From assembly GCF_010731695.1 (NCBI RefSeq), contig NZ_AP022586.1, forward strand, positions 2,914,001 to 2,978,000: 64,000 nt of DNA, read 5' to 3'. This stretch comes from Mycolicibacterium litorale (GTDB taxonomy: Bacteria; Actinomycetota; Actinomycetes; Mycobacteriales; Mycobacteriaceae). A model generated the notes under the pieces. The model did no database searches. It had not been told where the DNA came from and saw only the letters and a list, made by a program, of their open reading frames with translations. This document shows positions 29,917 through 38,354 of the stretch, piece by piece (position 1 is the stretch's first letter; each line of letters starts with the position of its first letter). Position numbers and translations under genes: made by a program.

Positions 29917-30438
29917 ATGCAACTGGAGACGCGGGAACAGGCACTGGCGTATCTGGCACAGATACAACCGAGCGTGACGTTCGAGGTGCAGCCCTTCGAG
30001 AGCGGATGGATCTGCAAGCAGAACCTTCCCCCGCAGGAGAACCTGGGGCGTGGTCTGGGGATGGCGAGTCTGATCATCGACAAGGAGACCGGGGTGGTGA
30101 CGGTTCAGTCGAGCCTCCCGAGGGACCTGATAGCCCAGCAGTACGCGGAGGCGAAGAGGACGGGCGAACCGCTTCCTGGTCGCCAGATCTATCCGCACCA
30201 GTGGCGCATCACGATTCGCCGGATCCGGGAGGACAGGCAGCGGATCGAGTACCAGATGGCAGCGGAGTCGTTGACCGATCCGCCGGAGCCGACGCAGCAG
30301 CATCCCCTGACGATCGACAAACAGACATACCTTCACGATCCGACGGATTGGCTGTCGAGCGTGGCGATGTCGCACGCGGAGTGGATGAGCCGGCAGAACC
30401 AGGGGGCGTGGCCGGAAGTGGACACGACCGAGGTGTAG
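29917..30438 (+). CDS. Imm35/YrhB-like immunity protein candidate
   Basis: The 173-residue protein begins MQLETREQALAYLAQ at an ATG nine bases after a GAAGGAG ribosome site. Residues 1-75 resemble the Imm35 (YrhB) pattern: an N-terminal helix with xxALxYL, then FESGWICKQN, and MASLIIDKETGVVTVQS followed by a Leu/Gln/Tyr helix. Imm35-type proteins protect against contact-dependent or polymorphic toxins. It stands alone between repeat A and the broken toxin tip, so its cognate toxin is probably lost or is that tip. The assignment is by eye and moderate. Confidence 0.6.
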   Translation: MQLETREQALAYLAQIQPSVTFEVQPFESGWICKQNLPPQENLGRGLGMASLIIDKETGVVTVQSSLPRDLIAQQYAEAKRTGEPLPGRQIYPHQWRITIRRIREDRQRIEYQMAAESLTDPPEPTQQHPLTIDKQTYLHDPTDWLSSVAMSHAEWMSRQNQGAWPEVDTTEV

Positions 30439-30842
30439 GCAACGCCGACCGACTACCGGACGATCTGCCGCCGGTCGCTTCGCCGCAAGTGGATGGGCGG
30501 GACACCACCGCGCTACCTGACTACGACTGGACTACACCGACACACCCTTCGCCCCACACGACGCGGAAACTCATCTCATCCGGTTCCAGGCGACCCGGAA
30601 TCAACCGGTCAGTACGACGTCCCACGCAACTCCGACATGGGCGGTAGCGGAGAGTACGACGCATGGGACGATCGTTCACGGGGAATGGCTTCACCAAAGC
30701 GGGCGACGACGTCGTTCCGGAGTACATCGCCAAAGACTTCACGATGCGGAAAGGTGCCGAGATGTGGGAGGTTCTCGATGACGGGACTCAACCTTTGGTG
30801 CCGGTGCTCAGGGGCGGGTCGTGGATTCCACAGGGCAACTGA
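30435..30842 (+). pseudogene. Displaced toxin C-terminal fragment with compensating frameshifts
   Basis: Three successive frames give coherent protein: frame of 30435 (NADRLPDDLPPVASPQVDG, linker-like), then the frame of 30523 (STGQYDVPRNSDMGGSGEYDAWDD), then the first frame again from 30663 (GNGFTKAGDDVVPEYIAKDF and MWEVLDDGTQPLVPVL up to the stop at 30840-30842). An in-frame TAG lies at 30645. The last 59 codons could be read from the ATG at 30663. The pattern is that of an old polymorphic-toxin tip with its Pro-rich linker, cut from its N-terminal part and inactivated by two frameshifts. I do not recognise the toxin family. Confidence 0.6.
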
Positions 30843-31252
30843 TGGATGAGGTACCGGTGACGGGTGCGGTGGCCGAGTACCACGGGCATCGTTATCCGAT
30901 CGCGTTCAGCGGCGACGAGTGGGTGGCGCTACGAGCCGACCCCGCCGACGTCCCCGACGGCTTCGAGTCCGGTGAGTCGTCGGTAGGACAGCGCCGCTAT
31001 CAGGCCTGGGTGAAGGTACCGAGGTCTGAACTGGATGGATTGATCCATGTCCGAGCGCGCGGCAAGCTTGCCGGTCACTCCGTCTCTCTCCAGGAGCGGT
31101 TGCCCGACGGCCGGATAGGGATCGAATTCGTCGGTCCGCCCGGCGTAGCTATCGAACTCGGCTTGAATGGTGATCAGTACACGGGTTGGACTGGCGTCGT
31201 CGCTCCAGAGGACCTGACAGACGTCACCGTGGAGGAGGTTCGTCGTGTCTGA
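30842..31252 (+). CDS. Small hypothetical protein, candidate immunity gene of the displaced toxin tip
   Basis: The 136-residue protein starts at an ATG that shares one base with the stop of the toxin fragment (TGATG), a typical toxin-immunity linkage. It begins DEVPVTGAVAEYHGHRYPI and is rich in beta-strand patterns (YQAWVKVPRSELDGLI). No membrane segment or known motif is visible. In the intact ancestor it would have been the first gene after the toxin, hence the immunity role is an inference from position. A GTG at 30821 is the alternative start. Bases are visibly less GC-rich than in the flanking backbone. Confidence 0.68.
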   Translation: MDEVPVTGAVAEYHGHRYPIAFSGDEWVALRADPADVPDGFESGESSVGQRRYQAWVKVPRSELDGLIHVRARGKLAGHSVSLQERLPDGRIGIEFVGPPGVAIELGLNGDQYTGWTGVVAPEDLTDVTVEEVRRV

Positions 31253-31460
31253 ACCGCTGGTCCTTCAGAAACTGCTCACGGCCAACCTCGCTGCGGCCAT
31301 CGTCGAACACGGACTGGACCACCATGACGAGCCGAGGTGCTTCTACTCTCCGATGACCCAGCCGACGCTGAACGAGTCACTGCGGAACTTGTAGAGCCCG
31401 CGGTGTATGAAGTTGCCGTCGACGCCAGTCGCCTGGCGAATGTCCGGGGAGTAGAGAACC
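31245..31460 (+). pseudogene. Small frameshifted gene of the immunity cluster
   Basis: A GTG at 31245, seven bases after GGAGGAGG, opens a frame that ends at TAG 31392 (49 codons, SEPLVLQKLLTANLAAAIVEHGLDHHDEPR then nonsense-like residues). From about 31337 the +2 frame reads VLLLSDDPADAERVTAELVEP and VYEVAVDASRLAN, which looks like the natural continuation (only key parts given). One frameshift around 31335 joins both parts. It overlaps the preceding gene by eight bases. The function is unknown. Confidence 0.5.
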
Positions 31461-31545
31461 AGCGCAGTCCGACAAGCCAGGGAGACGACGAATCAGTCGC
31501 ATCGCGTGGATTTCGACCATCATCAGGTAGTCGAGAGACTTCGCT

Positions 31546-31808
31546 GTGAATCGAACCGAGCTCGCACGAGCGCTCGAAGCCATAGGGATAGCTCCCGAAG
31601 TTCTCGCCCTAGGGGACATGCCGATTATTCGTGGTGTCTCGAGCAGTCATCGGATGGCATGTGGGAGGTGTACTGGTCTGAGCGAGGTGGCTGCCTGCCC
31701 GGGGGAAAACTCCCCGAAGGAGACTTCGAGGCCGTGGTGCACACGGATGGGATGCCGAATGGGCGGGACTACACCGTGAGAGGCATGAAGACAGGAGAAA
31801 TCATCTGA
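31546..31808 (+). pseudogene. Frameshifted immunity-type gene
   Basis: A GTG start gives NRTELARALEAIGIAPEVLALG, the usual N-terminus of small mycobacterial immunity-type proteins, and then the frame loses sense. From about 31620 another frame continues with DYSWCLEQSSDGMWEVYWSERGG, LPEGDFEAVVHTDG and ends MKTGEII at TGA 31806-31808. The join requires one frameshift near the run at 31611-31620. Proteins with a LARALxxxGI start and a WEVYYSERG motif occur downstream of polymorphic toxins in actinobacteria, as far as I recall. Sequencing error is the alternative to true decay. Confidence 0.55.
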
Positions 31809-32065
31809 TGCAATTGAGTAAGATCGCCATGAGCCCATGGGATTTCACGCTCTACGCGACTGAGAATGGATCGAGGGTTTTGAAAGTCATGTTCAGCGAT
31901 GGCGACTACAAGGTGGACATCGGCCGCTTTTTCCTGATCGATTCGCTCGCCTGGGGCGCTGACGATATCGAACAACTCAAGAACCTGGCCGCCCAAATCC
32001 GTGCCGACTATCCGGATGTTTCCTTTCCCGTTCTGGACAAGGCGGACCTGGAGATCCTCAAGTGA
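31808..32065 (+). CDS. Small hypothetical protein at the end of the immunity cluster
   Basis: This 85-residue protein begins MQLSKIAMSPWDFTLY and shares one base with the stop of the preceding frame (TGATG). It has no signal peptide, membrane segment or known motif; the composition is that of a small alpha/beta cytoplasmic protein. The coding sequence is clearly AT-richer than the backbone, which suggests foreign origin. The overlap suggests co-translation with the preceding immunity-type gene. Confidence 0.68.
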   Translation: MQLSKIAMSPWDFTLYATENGSRVLKVMFSDGDYKVDIGRFFLIDSLAWGADDIEQLKNLAAQIRADYPDVSFPVLDKADLEILK

Positions 32066-32331
32066 GGGTTCGATCCGTGCACGCCGGCAGTGTGTCCGCC
32101 GAAAGTCGGCCTCTATGGCGGCCCTGACGGCTCGCAGGGGGTCCAGATGATCGGCGCACAATCACAGATCATGTGAGGGTTGCGCTATGAATCAGACTGA
32201 GTAGGAGCGCGGAACAAGAACAACCTCGTCCCCTTGCGCGCTGTAACCGATGCGTGCTTCCAGCTGCTCGGTCGCAGACCTACAGCCAGCTCCTGGCAGG
32301 TGACATCGCCCTCAATAGTCAGACCCAGCGG
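32066..32331. other. Intergenic sequence with no convincing gene
   Basis: A frame open directly after the previous stop gives VGLYGGPDGSQGVQMIG and ends at 32171, which might be the last part of another lost toxin or immunity gene, but it has no start. The rest shows nothing recognisable. The region ends where repeat copy B begins. Confidence 0.35.
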
Positions 32332-32734
32332 CCACCTCACCACAGCCGCTCGCCGGTCAACGCTCCGACGATCACGACCACCGGTAGCGAGAGCACCAGC
32401 ACAGACGCCGCCACTGCGGGCACCGTCATCGCGCCGATCGCGGCGGTCAACGCACCCAGCACCACTGCAGCGACCAGCTGCAGTATCCGTAAAGCGAGCA
32501 TCTGCCGTTGTCGGACAACCGATTTGAGCTGCCCGCCCGGCATATCGCGCATCACGCGCGCGTACATCGCGACCAGCGCCAGTGCACCGACACCCGCCAC
32601 AACGCGCGGGATCACGGTGGGGTGGCCGTCTTCGCCCAGCGTGTACGTCAGGATCACCGCGAACCCCACGATCAACACCACCCACGCCGACCGACGCAGC
32701 ACACCACCGACGATGACACCGAGGTTCTGGCGCA
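32332..32734. repeat. Direct repeat copy B (403 bp), part of the intact TPR gene
   Basis: This is the copy that lies within the complete gene and is therefore likely the original. It aligns with 29304-29706 at a constant offset of 3028 bases. Confidence 0.93.
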
Positions 32735-33374
32735 CCACATCCCGGTACGACGGATCCGCGCGTTCCGCCTCGACGAAGCCCCGCATCGCACTGCGCCGCC
32801 TGCCGCGGGCGTTCTCGAGTACCGCGAGACTGTGGATGGCGTCGGCGTGCTGAGGGTTCAGCTGTAATGCCTGCCGGTAATCGGCCTCAGCCCATTGGTA
32901 TTGCCCGAGCGCGCTGAACATGTCCCCACGCAAGATCAAAGAGTCGACGTCTGCCGGGTTGAGCCGCAACGCCTCGTTGACCGCCGCCATCGCCTCGCCC
33001 ATGCGACCCGTTGCCTTCAACAGTCGCGCATGGCCGTACTGCGCCTGGTAGCTCGACGGATGCGCCGAGGCCGTCCGCCAAGCCATCGACAGCGCCTCGT
33101 CCCTCCGGCCCAGCATCTCCAGCGCGCGCGTGTAGACACGCATCGTGTGCTCGTTGTCCGGTTCGGCGGACAGTGCCGCGTGCGCGCTGGCCGCGGCGGC
33201 CGACCAGTCCGACTGCCCCAGCTTCGCGCGCGCAAACGCCGTCAACAAGCGCGGATTGTGCGGGTCCGCTGCCAACGCCGCCCGAATCGCCTCCTCGGCG
33301 CGTATGTGATCGCCTGCGGCGAAGTGGTTCTCGACCACCTGCAGGACCCGGCCGGCGTCACCGGCCGCGGTCAC
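32337..33374 (-). CDS. TPR-repeat protein with C-terminal membrane domain
   Basis: The 345-residue protein starts at GTG 33374. Residues 1-205 are tetratricopeptide repeats with the typical A/G-Y/L pattern (for example AEADYRQALQLNPQHADAI and AMAAVNEALRLNPADVD, only parts shown), and residues 215-345 hold three to four hydrophobic segments (WVVLIVGFAVILTYTL, VAGVGALALVAMY, ILQLVAAVVLGAL, VLVLSLPVVVIVG). Such proteins serve as scaffold for complexes at the membrane; the partner is unknown. It is convergent with the toxin island, and its 3' end is the sequence duplicated as repeat A. Confidence 0.82.
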   Translation of the reverse strand: MTAAGDAGRVLQVVENHFAAGDHIRAEEAIRAALAADPHNPRLLTAFARAKLGQSDWSAAAASAHAALSAEPDNEHTMRVYTRALEMLGRRDEALSMAWRTASAHPSSYQAQYGHARLLKATGRMGEAMAAVNEALRLNPADVDSLILRGDMFSALGQYQWAEADYRQALQLNPQHADAIHSLAVLENARGRRRSAMRGFVEAERADPSYRDVVRQNLGVIVGGVLRRSAWVVLIVGFAVILTYTLGEDGHPTVIPRVVAGVGALALVAMYARVMRDMPGGQLKSVVRQRQMLALRILQLVAAVVLGALTAAIGAMTVPAVAASVLVLSLPVVVIVGALTGERLW

Positions 33375-33443
33375 CGCGCACTCCCACCCCAGGTGCCGTC
33401 ATCGAGAACAAACTCTACGACACCTACACAGCCAATGGGCTGT

Positions 33444-34265
33444 CTACACCGCCTCGGCGGTGGAGGCGCTCTGCCCCGCGGCAACGTCGTGCACCGCATC
33501 GACGAGCATCGGCATCACCGCATTGTCGTACCAGCGCAGCCATTGTGCGCAGGAATCGGCGTGCCCGTGCAACATCTCGACCGCGAACGGGTCGATGCGG
33601 GGCCGCGGCGAGTCGAACATGACCGTCACGGCTCCCCAGTTGCGTCCATCCTCGTCGCACATCGGCACCGCGAGCTCGGCCTGAATCCCGGACTGCGCCA
33701 GCACTTCCATGTCGATGAGGTTGTACAGCGAAGAGATCGCGACATCGTCGACGCGCACGACCTCACAGTGCCCGGTGGCGTACCCGGCCGCCGAACCGTC
33801 CAGCTCCACATAGCTGAAGTGATGCCGGAATTGCTCCGACAGACCGGTATGGCTTTCGATGCACAGTCCGCCATGCATGGCGTCGCGCAGCTGCACCGCA
33901 CCCGCCGGTGCGGAGAAGAGGTCGACCGCGGTGGTCAACAGGTCGGCGAGCACGTCCGCCCGCTTCGGCGCATCGCCGCGGCCGCGCAGCGAGAACGACA
34001 GGGCCGGCGCCGGCCCGCTCGTGGTCGACCGGGTGGCCGCCTCTGTGTTGACGACCGCCGCCGACAAGTGCCGCAGCTTGACGTCGTAGCGCTGCGAAAT
34101 CGTCAGCAGCGCACGGAAAGCCGTATCGGGATCGGTGAGTCGATGGTCGTCCTGCAGCCGGGCGACCGCGTTGCGCACCGTGGCGTGCGAGATGAGATTG
34201 ACCGGCGCCACCAGCATCGACAACTCGTCACGGACCTGCTCGTCACCGATGTGGACCTCGGCCAT
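33444..34265 (-). CDS. ANTAR-GAF domain regulatory protein
   Basis: The 273-residue protein has an N-terminal ANTAR-like domain (about 14-70, with VRNAVARLQDDHRLTDPDTAFRAL and the ending YDVKLRHLSAAVV) and a C-terminal GAF domain (about 105-250, with ESHTGLSEQFRHHF and ELAVPMCDEDGRNWGAVTV). ANTAR domains bind paired-loop RNA structures and act as antiterminators; GAF domains sense small molecules. In most mycobacterial proteins the order is GAF then ANTAR, so this arrangement is reversed. The ATG at 34265 is preferred; an upstream in-frame Met at 34316 lies too near the lipase. Its targets are unknown. Confidence 0.8.
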   Translation of the reverse strand: MAEVHIGDEQVRDELSMLVAPVNLISHATVRNAVARLQDDHRLTDPDTAFRALLTISQRYDVKLRHLSAAVVNTEAATRSTTSGPAPALSFSLRGRGDAPKRADVLADLLTTAVDLFSAPAGAVQLRDAMHGGLCIESHTGLSEQFRHHFSYVELDGSAAGYATGHCEVVRVDDVAISSLYNLIDMEVLAQSGIQAELAVPMCDEDGRNWGAVTVMFDSPRPRIDPFAVEMLHGHADSCAQWLRWYDNAVMPMLVDAVHDVAAGQSASTAEAV

Positions 34266-34374
34266 CCCATGCCCTCTCGTCAAGTGATTGTGAGCTCTCA
34301 ATACCCCAGGGCCCACAGCACGAAACGGTGGTCACCGACACGTAAGATCCATGCCGGCCTCGCGGAAACCGGTG

Positions 34375-35694
34375 TCAGAACCGCCCGCAGTTGGGCGCCG
34401 TCGGCACGCCCTTGAACCGGTCGGTGATCCACTGCATCGCCGGTTCGCCGTCGACGAGCATCGGCAACGCATGGTTGATCACCGCCTTGTTCAGGAACGG
34501 CGGTTGTTCGTTGGTCCGCGCTTCCACATCGGCGCCCTGCGCGCACCAGTCCCGACCCAGTTGCATCGCCGGCGCCCACGGCACCAGCGGGTCGAATCTG
34601 TTGGCGTTGATCAACACTGGCGCATTCGGCGTGGACCGTCCCAGCTTCTGCTCGTCGAACAGAGCCTTGAACGGCTCCTGCTCGACGAGTTGGTGGATGT
34701 CCTGATTGAAGTACGGCTGCAGGTGCCGGAACATGAACTTGCTGATCGTCTCGGCGACGCACTGGTCCTGCACCTTGAACAGCATGTCCGTGCCGCGCGG
34801 GGTGAGCGTCGCCCGGATCGCCGCCTCGTGCTCCGGGTAGGCGGTCATCACCGAGTTGAGCGCGTAACCGACGACGCCGACGAGCATGCTTCCGTCGGCG
34901 AACGGGAACAACGCCTTCAGGTCGGCCGGCGGTGCGCCCGCATAGGTCCCGACGATGCCGAGCTCGGGCGCGTACTGCTGGGCCATCTCGGCTGCCGACG
35001 CCGCGGCCCCACCGCCCTGGGAGTATCCCCAGAACGCCACCGGCCCATCGGATTTCAGCGACGTCCCGGGTAACCGCTTGGCGGCCCTGGCGGCATCGAG
35101 CATGGCGTGACCCTGGGAGACGCGGCTGACGTAGGTGTGCAGGCCCGGCGTTCCGAGCCCTTCGTAATCGGTCATCACGATCGCGAAGCCGCGGGCGACC
35201 ATCGTCGCGACGAACAACTCCTCGTAATTGAAGGCGATGTCCAGATACGGCGCCCAGTGGATGCCCTGGTTGAACTGGCGCGACGGGGCGCACTGGTCGC
35301 CCTGCCCCTGTGTTCCGGGTCCGTAGACGATCAGCGGGCGCGGTCCGGGATGCGGCCACGGGTTGTGCGGTTCGAAGTAGGTGCCGGTGACGGCCACGGG
35401 TTTGCCGCGAGCATCGTTGCTGCGGTACATGATTCGCGTGCCGTTCGCCATGATCATGCCGAGTGCGCCGGACGGTTCGAGCACCAGTCGCGACGGCTCC
35501 GTCCGGATCAGGTCCCCCGGCGCACCCGGCGGCAACGGTTCCGGCGGGGTGTAGAAGGCCTGGTACTCGTCTTCGTTGAAGTACGGGTGATGGTCGTCGA
35601 TCGTCGGATCGTCGGCGGCGGCGATGCCGGATACCGAGACCGCGATGACGAGAATGCTGACAACGGCGAAGAGAACCCGAATCCCCCGACCCAT
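34375..35694 (-). CDS. Secreted LIP-family lipase/esterase
   Basis: The 439-residue protein has a Sec signal peptide (residues 1-27, hydrophobic core LFAVVSILVIAVSVSGIAAA) and an alpha/beta-hydrolase domain of the secretory lipase family (PF03583 type). The nucleophile elbow is GYSQGGG; the acid is in NRFDPLVPW and the His in INHALPM near the C-terminus. It would hydrolyse lipid esters outside the membrane. It lies at the right edge of the accessory island, next to the sahH terminator, on the same strand as the GAF protein. Confidence 0.88.
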   Translation of the reverse strand: MGRGIRVLFAVVSILVIAVSVSGIAAADDPTIDDHHPYFNEDEYQAFYTPPEPLPPGAPGDLIRTEPSRLVLEPSGALGMIMANGTRIMYRSNDARGKPVAVTGTYFEPHNPWPHPGPRPLIVYGPGTQGQGDQCAPSRQFNQGIHWAPYLDIAFNYEELFVATMVARGFAIVMTDYEGLGTPGLHTYVSRVSQGHAMLDAARAAKRLPGTSLKSDGPVAFWGYSQGGGAAASAAEMAQQYAPELGIVGTYAGAPPADLKALFPFADGSMLVGVVGYALNSVMTAYPEHEAAIRATLTPRGTDMLFKVQDQCVAETISKFMFRHLQPYFNQDIHQLVEQEPFKALFDEQKLGRSTPNAPVLINANRFDPLVPWAPAMQLGRDWCAQGADVEARTNEQPPFLNKAVINHALPMLVDGEPAMQWITDRFKGVPTAPNCGRF

Positions 35695-35761
35695 CCGCGA
35701 AGGTTAACAAATCGGCTCGTGTCCGTAACGGCCACCCTCGCGAAGCCCGCCCAATGAACCG

Positions 35762-35796
35762 AAGAGCCCCGGCACACACCAGGTGCCGGGGCTCTT
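35762..35796. terminator. Strong hairpin after sahH
   Basis: A 14-bp perfect stem (35762-35775 with 35783-35796) with a 7-base loop lies 13 bases beyond the sahH stop. On the minus strand it would end sahH transcription ahead of the lipase gene. It is followed by a few T residues on the plus strand and a T-rich sequence on the minus strand. Confidence 0.82.
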
Positions 35797-35808
35797 TCGT
35801 GCGGGCTG

Positions 35809-37278
<1,470 letters not shown>

Positions 37279-37327
37279 GTGTGTTTCCTTCTCGTGCGCG
37301 CGTCGCATTATTTAGCTAAGTTACATA

Positions 37328-38002
37328 TTAGCCATCGGGGCGGTGCGTCTTCGCCAACCGCGGATCCTGCTCGATAACACCGTAGCGCTCCGCGAAGGGC
37401 GTCATGAGCCGGGCCAGGTCACCGGCCACGTCGTGGTCGGCTTCCGGCGGCATGGAGACGTAGCTCATCGCCAGGCGCACGATGGCCCTGGCGAGGATTC
37501 CGGCGTCCTCGTCACTGGCCTTGACCCAGCTGTGCTGGAACGTCGAGGTCAGCCGGTCCGAGCACCGGCTGATGATCGGACCGCTGTCGGTGGTGATGAT
37601 CTGCAGCAGATCCGGTTTGGTGTCCCCCGACAACAGCGAGATCACCAGCGGGTCGGCGGCCGATTCGGTGAAGAACGCGCGGAAGCCTTCGAGGAACGCG
37701 GCGTACACCTGGCCGACGTTGCCCTCGATCGCGTCGTCGACCGCGTCGACGAGGCGGTCCGCCAGGCGCAGCGCGTACCCCTGGGCCAGCCCCTGGCGGG
37801 AACCGAACTCGTTGTAGATGGTCTGGCGGCTGATGCCGGCGGCCTTCGCGACGTCGGTCAGCGTGATCGACGACCAGTCGCGGGTGTGCAGCAGTTCGCG
37901 CATCCCGTCGAGGATCGAATCGCGCAGCAGCACCCTCGACGCCTCGGCGTAGGGGACGCGGCGGTCGCGCGGGCTGGTCACACGCGCGACCTTAGCGGTC
38001 AT
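37328..38002 (-). CDS. alkX: TetR-family regulator of the alkB-rubredoxin operon (AlkX-like)
   Basis: The 224-residue protein has an N-terminal TetR helix-turn-helix (about 45-71: [21 protein letters not shown]) and a C-terminal ligand-binding domain. It is the last gene of the alkB-rubA-rubB operon; its ATG overlaps the rubredoxin stop (ATGA). The corresponding Rv3249c was reported as a repressor that binds palindromic DNA in the alkB promoter, so autoregulation of this operon is expected. The likely operators lie at 39580-39631. The symbol follows the M. tuberculosis name as I recall it. Confidence 0.88.
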   Translation of the reverse strand: MTAKVARVTSPRDRRVPYAEASRVLLRDSILDGMRELLHTRDWSSITLTDVAKAAGISRQTIYNEFGSRQGLAQGYALRLADRLVDAVDDAIEGNVGQVYAAFLEGFRAFFTESAADPLVISLLSGDTKPDLLQIITTDSGPIISRCSDRLTSTFQHSWVKASDEDAGILARAIVRLAMSYVSMPPEADHDVAGDLARLMTPFAERYGVIEQDPRLAKTHRPDG

Positions 38003-38184
38003 CCCCGGGCGACCTCCACCATCTCGAAGTCCGATTTGGCCGCGCCGCAGTCCGGGCAGCTCCAGTCGTCGGGGATGTCGTCCCACCGGGTGCCCGGGGC
38101 GATGCCGTCCTCCGGCCACCCCTTGGCCTCGTCGTACTCGAAACCACACTGCACGCAGACGAACAGCTTGTAGTCCTCGCTCAT
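37999..38184 (-). CDS. rubB: Rubredoxin RubB
   Basis: The 61-residue protein has the four iron-binding Cys in [13 protein letters not shown] and [13 protein letters not shown]. Rubredoxins of this class carry electrons from rubredoxin reductase to the alkane hydroxylase. The ATG at 38184 is inside the upstream rubredoxin stop region (ATGA overlap), which means tight coupling. A longer frame upstream to 38244 runs into rubA and is not used. It corresponds to Rv3250c. Confidence 0.93.
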   Translation of the reverse strand: MSEDYKLFVCVQCGFEYDEAKGWPEDGIAPGTRWDDIPDDWSCPDCGAAKSDFEMVEVARG

Positions 38185-38354
38185 GGTCGAGCTCCGATCT
38201 TTTCGAAATCGACTTTCTCCCGCACCGCACAGTCCGGGCAGCACCAGTCGTCGGGCACGGCGTCCCAGCGGGTGCCCGCCGGGAACCCCTCGCGTGGCGC
38301 ACCCTCGGCCTCGTCGTAGACGTACTCGCAGCCCGGGCAGCGGTAGGCGGTCAT
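38181..38354 (-). CDS. rubA: Rubredoxin RubA
   Basis: This 57-residue protein is the first rubredoxin of the operon. Iron ligands are in [13 protein letters not shown] and [12 protein letters not shown]; the knuckle differs from RubB, as in other pairs where only one rubredoxin can serve AlkB. The ATG at 38354 overlaps the alkB stop (ATGA) and its own stop overlaps rubB. It corresponds to Rv3251c. It is expected to pass electrons to the di-iron centre of AlkB in the membrane. Confidence 0.93.
   Translation of the reverse strand: MTAYRCPGCEYVYDEAEGAPREGFPAGTRWDAVPDDWCCPDCAVREKVDFEKIGARP

Noticed and set aside
29743..30647. Large plus-strand frame running from repeat A through the Imm35-like gene
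   Set aside because: It crosses a well-supported gene with its own ribosome site in another frame; only its final part agrees with the toxin-tip remnant.
32090..32173. Short frame ending VQMIGAQSQIM as a gene
   Set aside because: No start codon context or ribosome site and no family match; it may be a remnant but cannot be supported.
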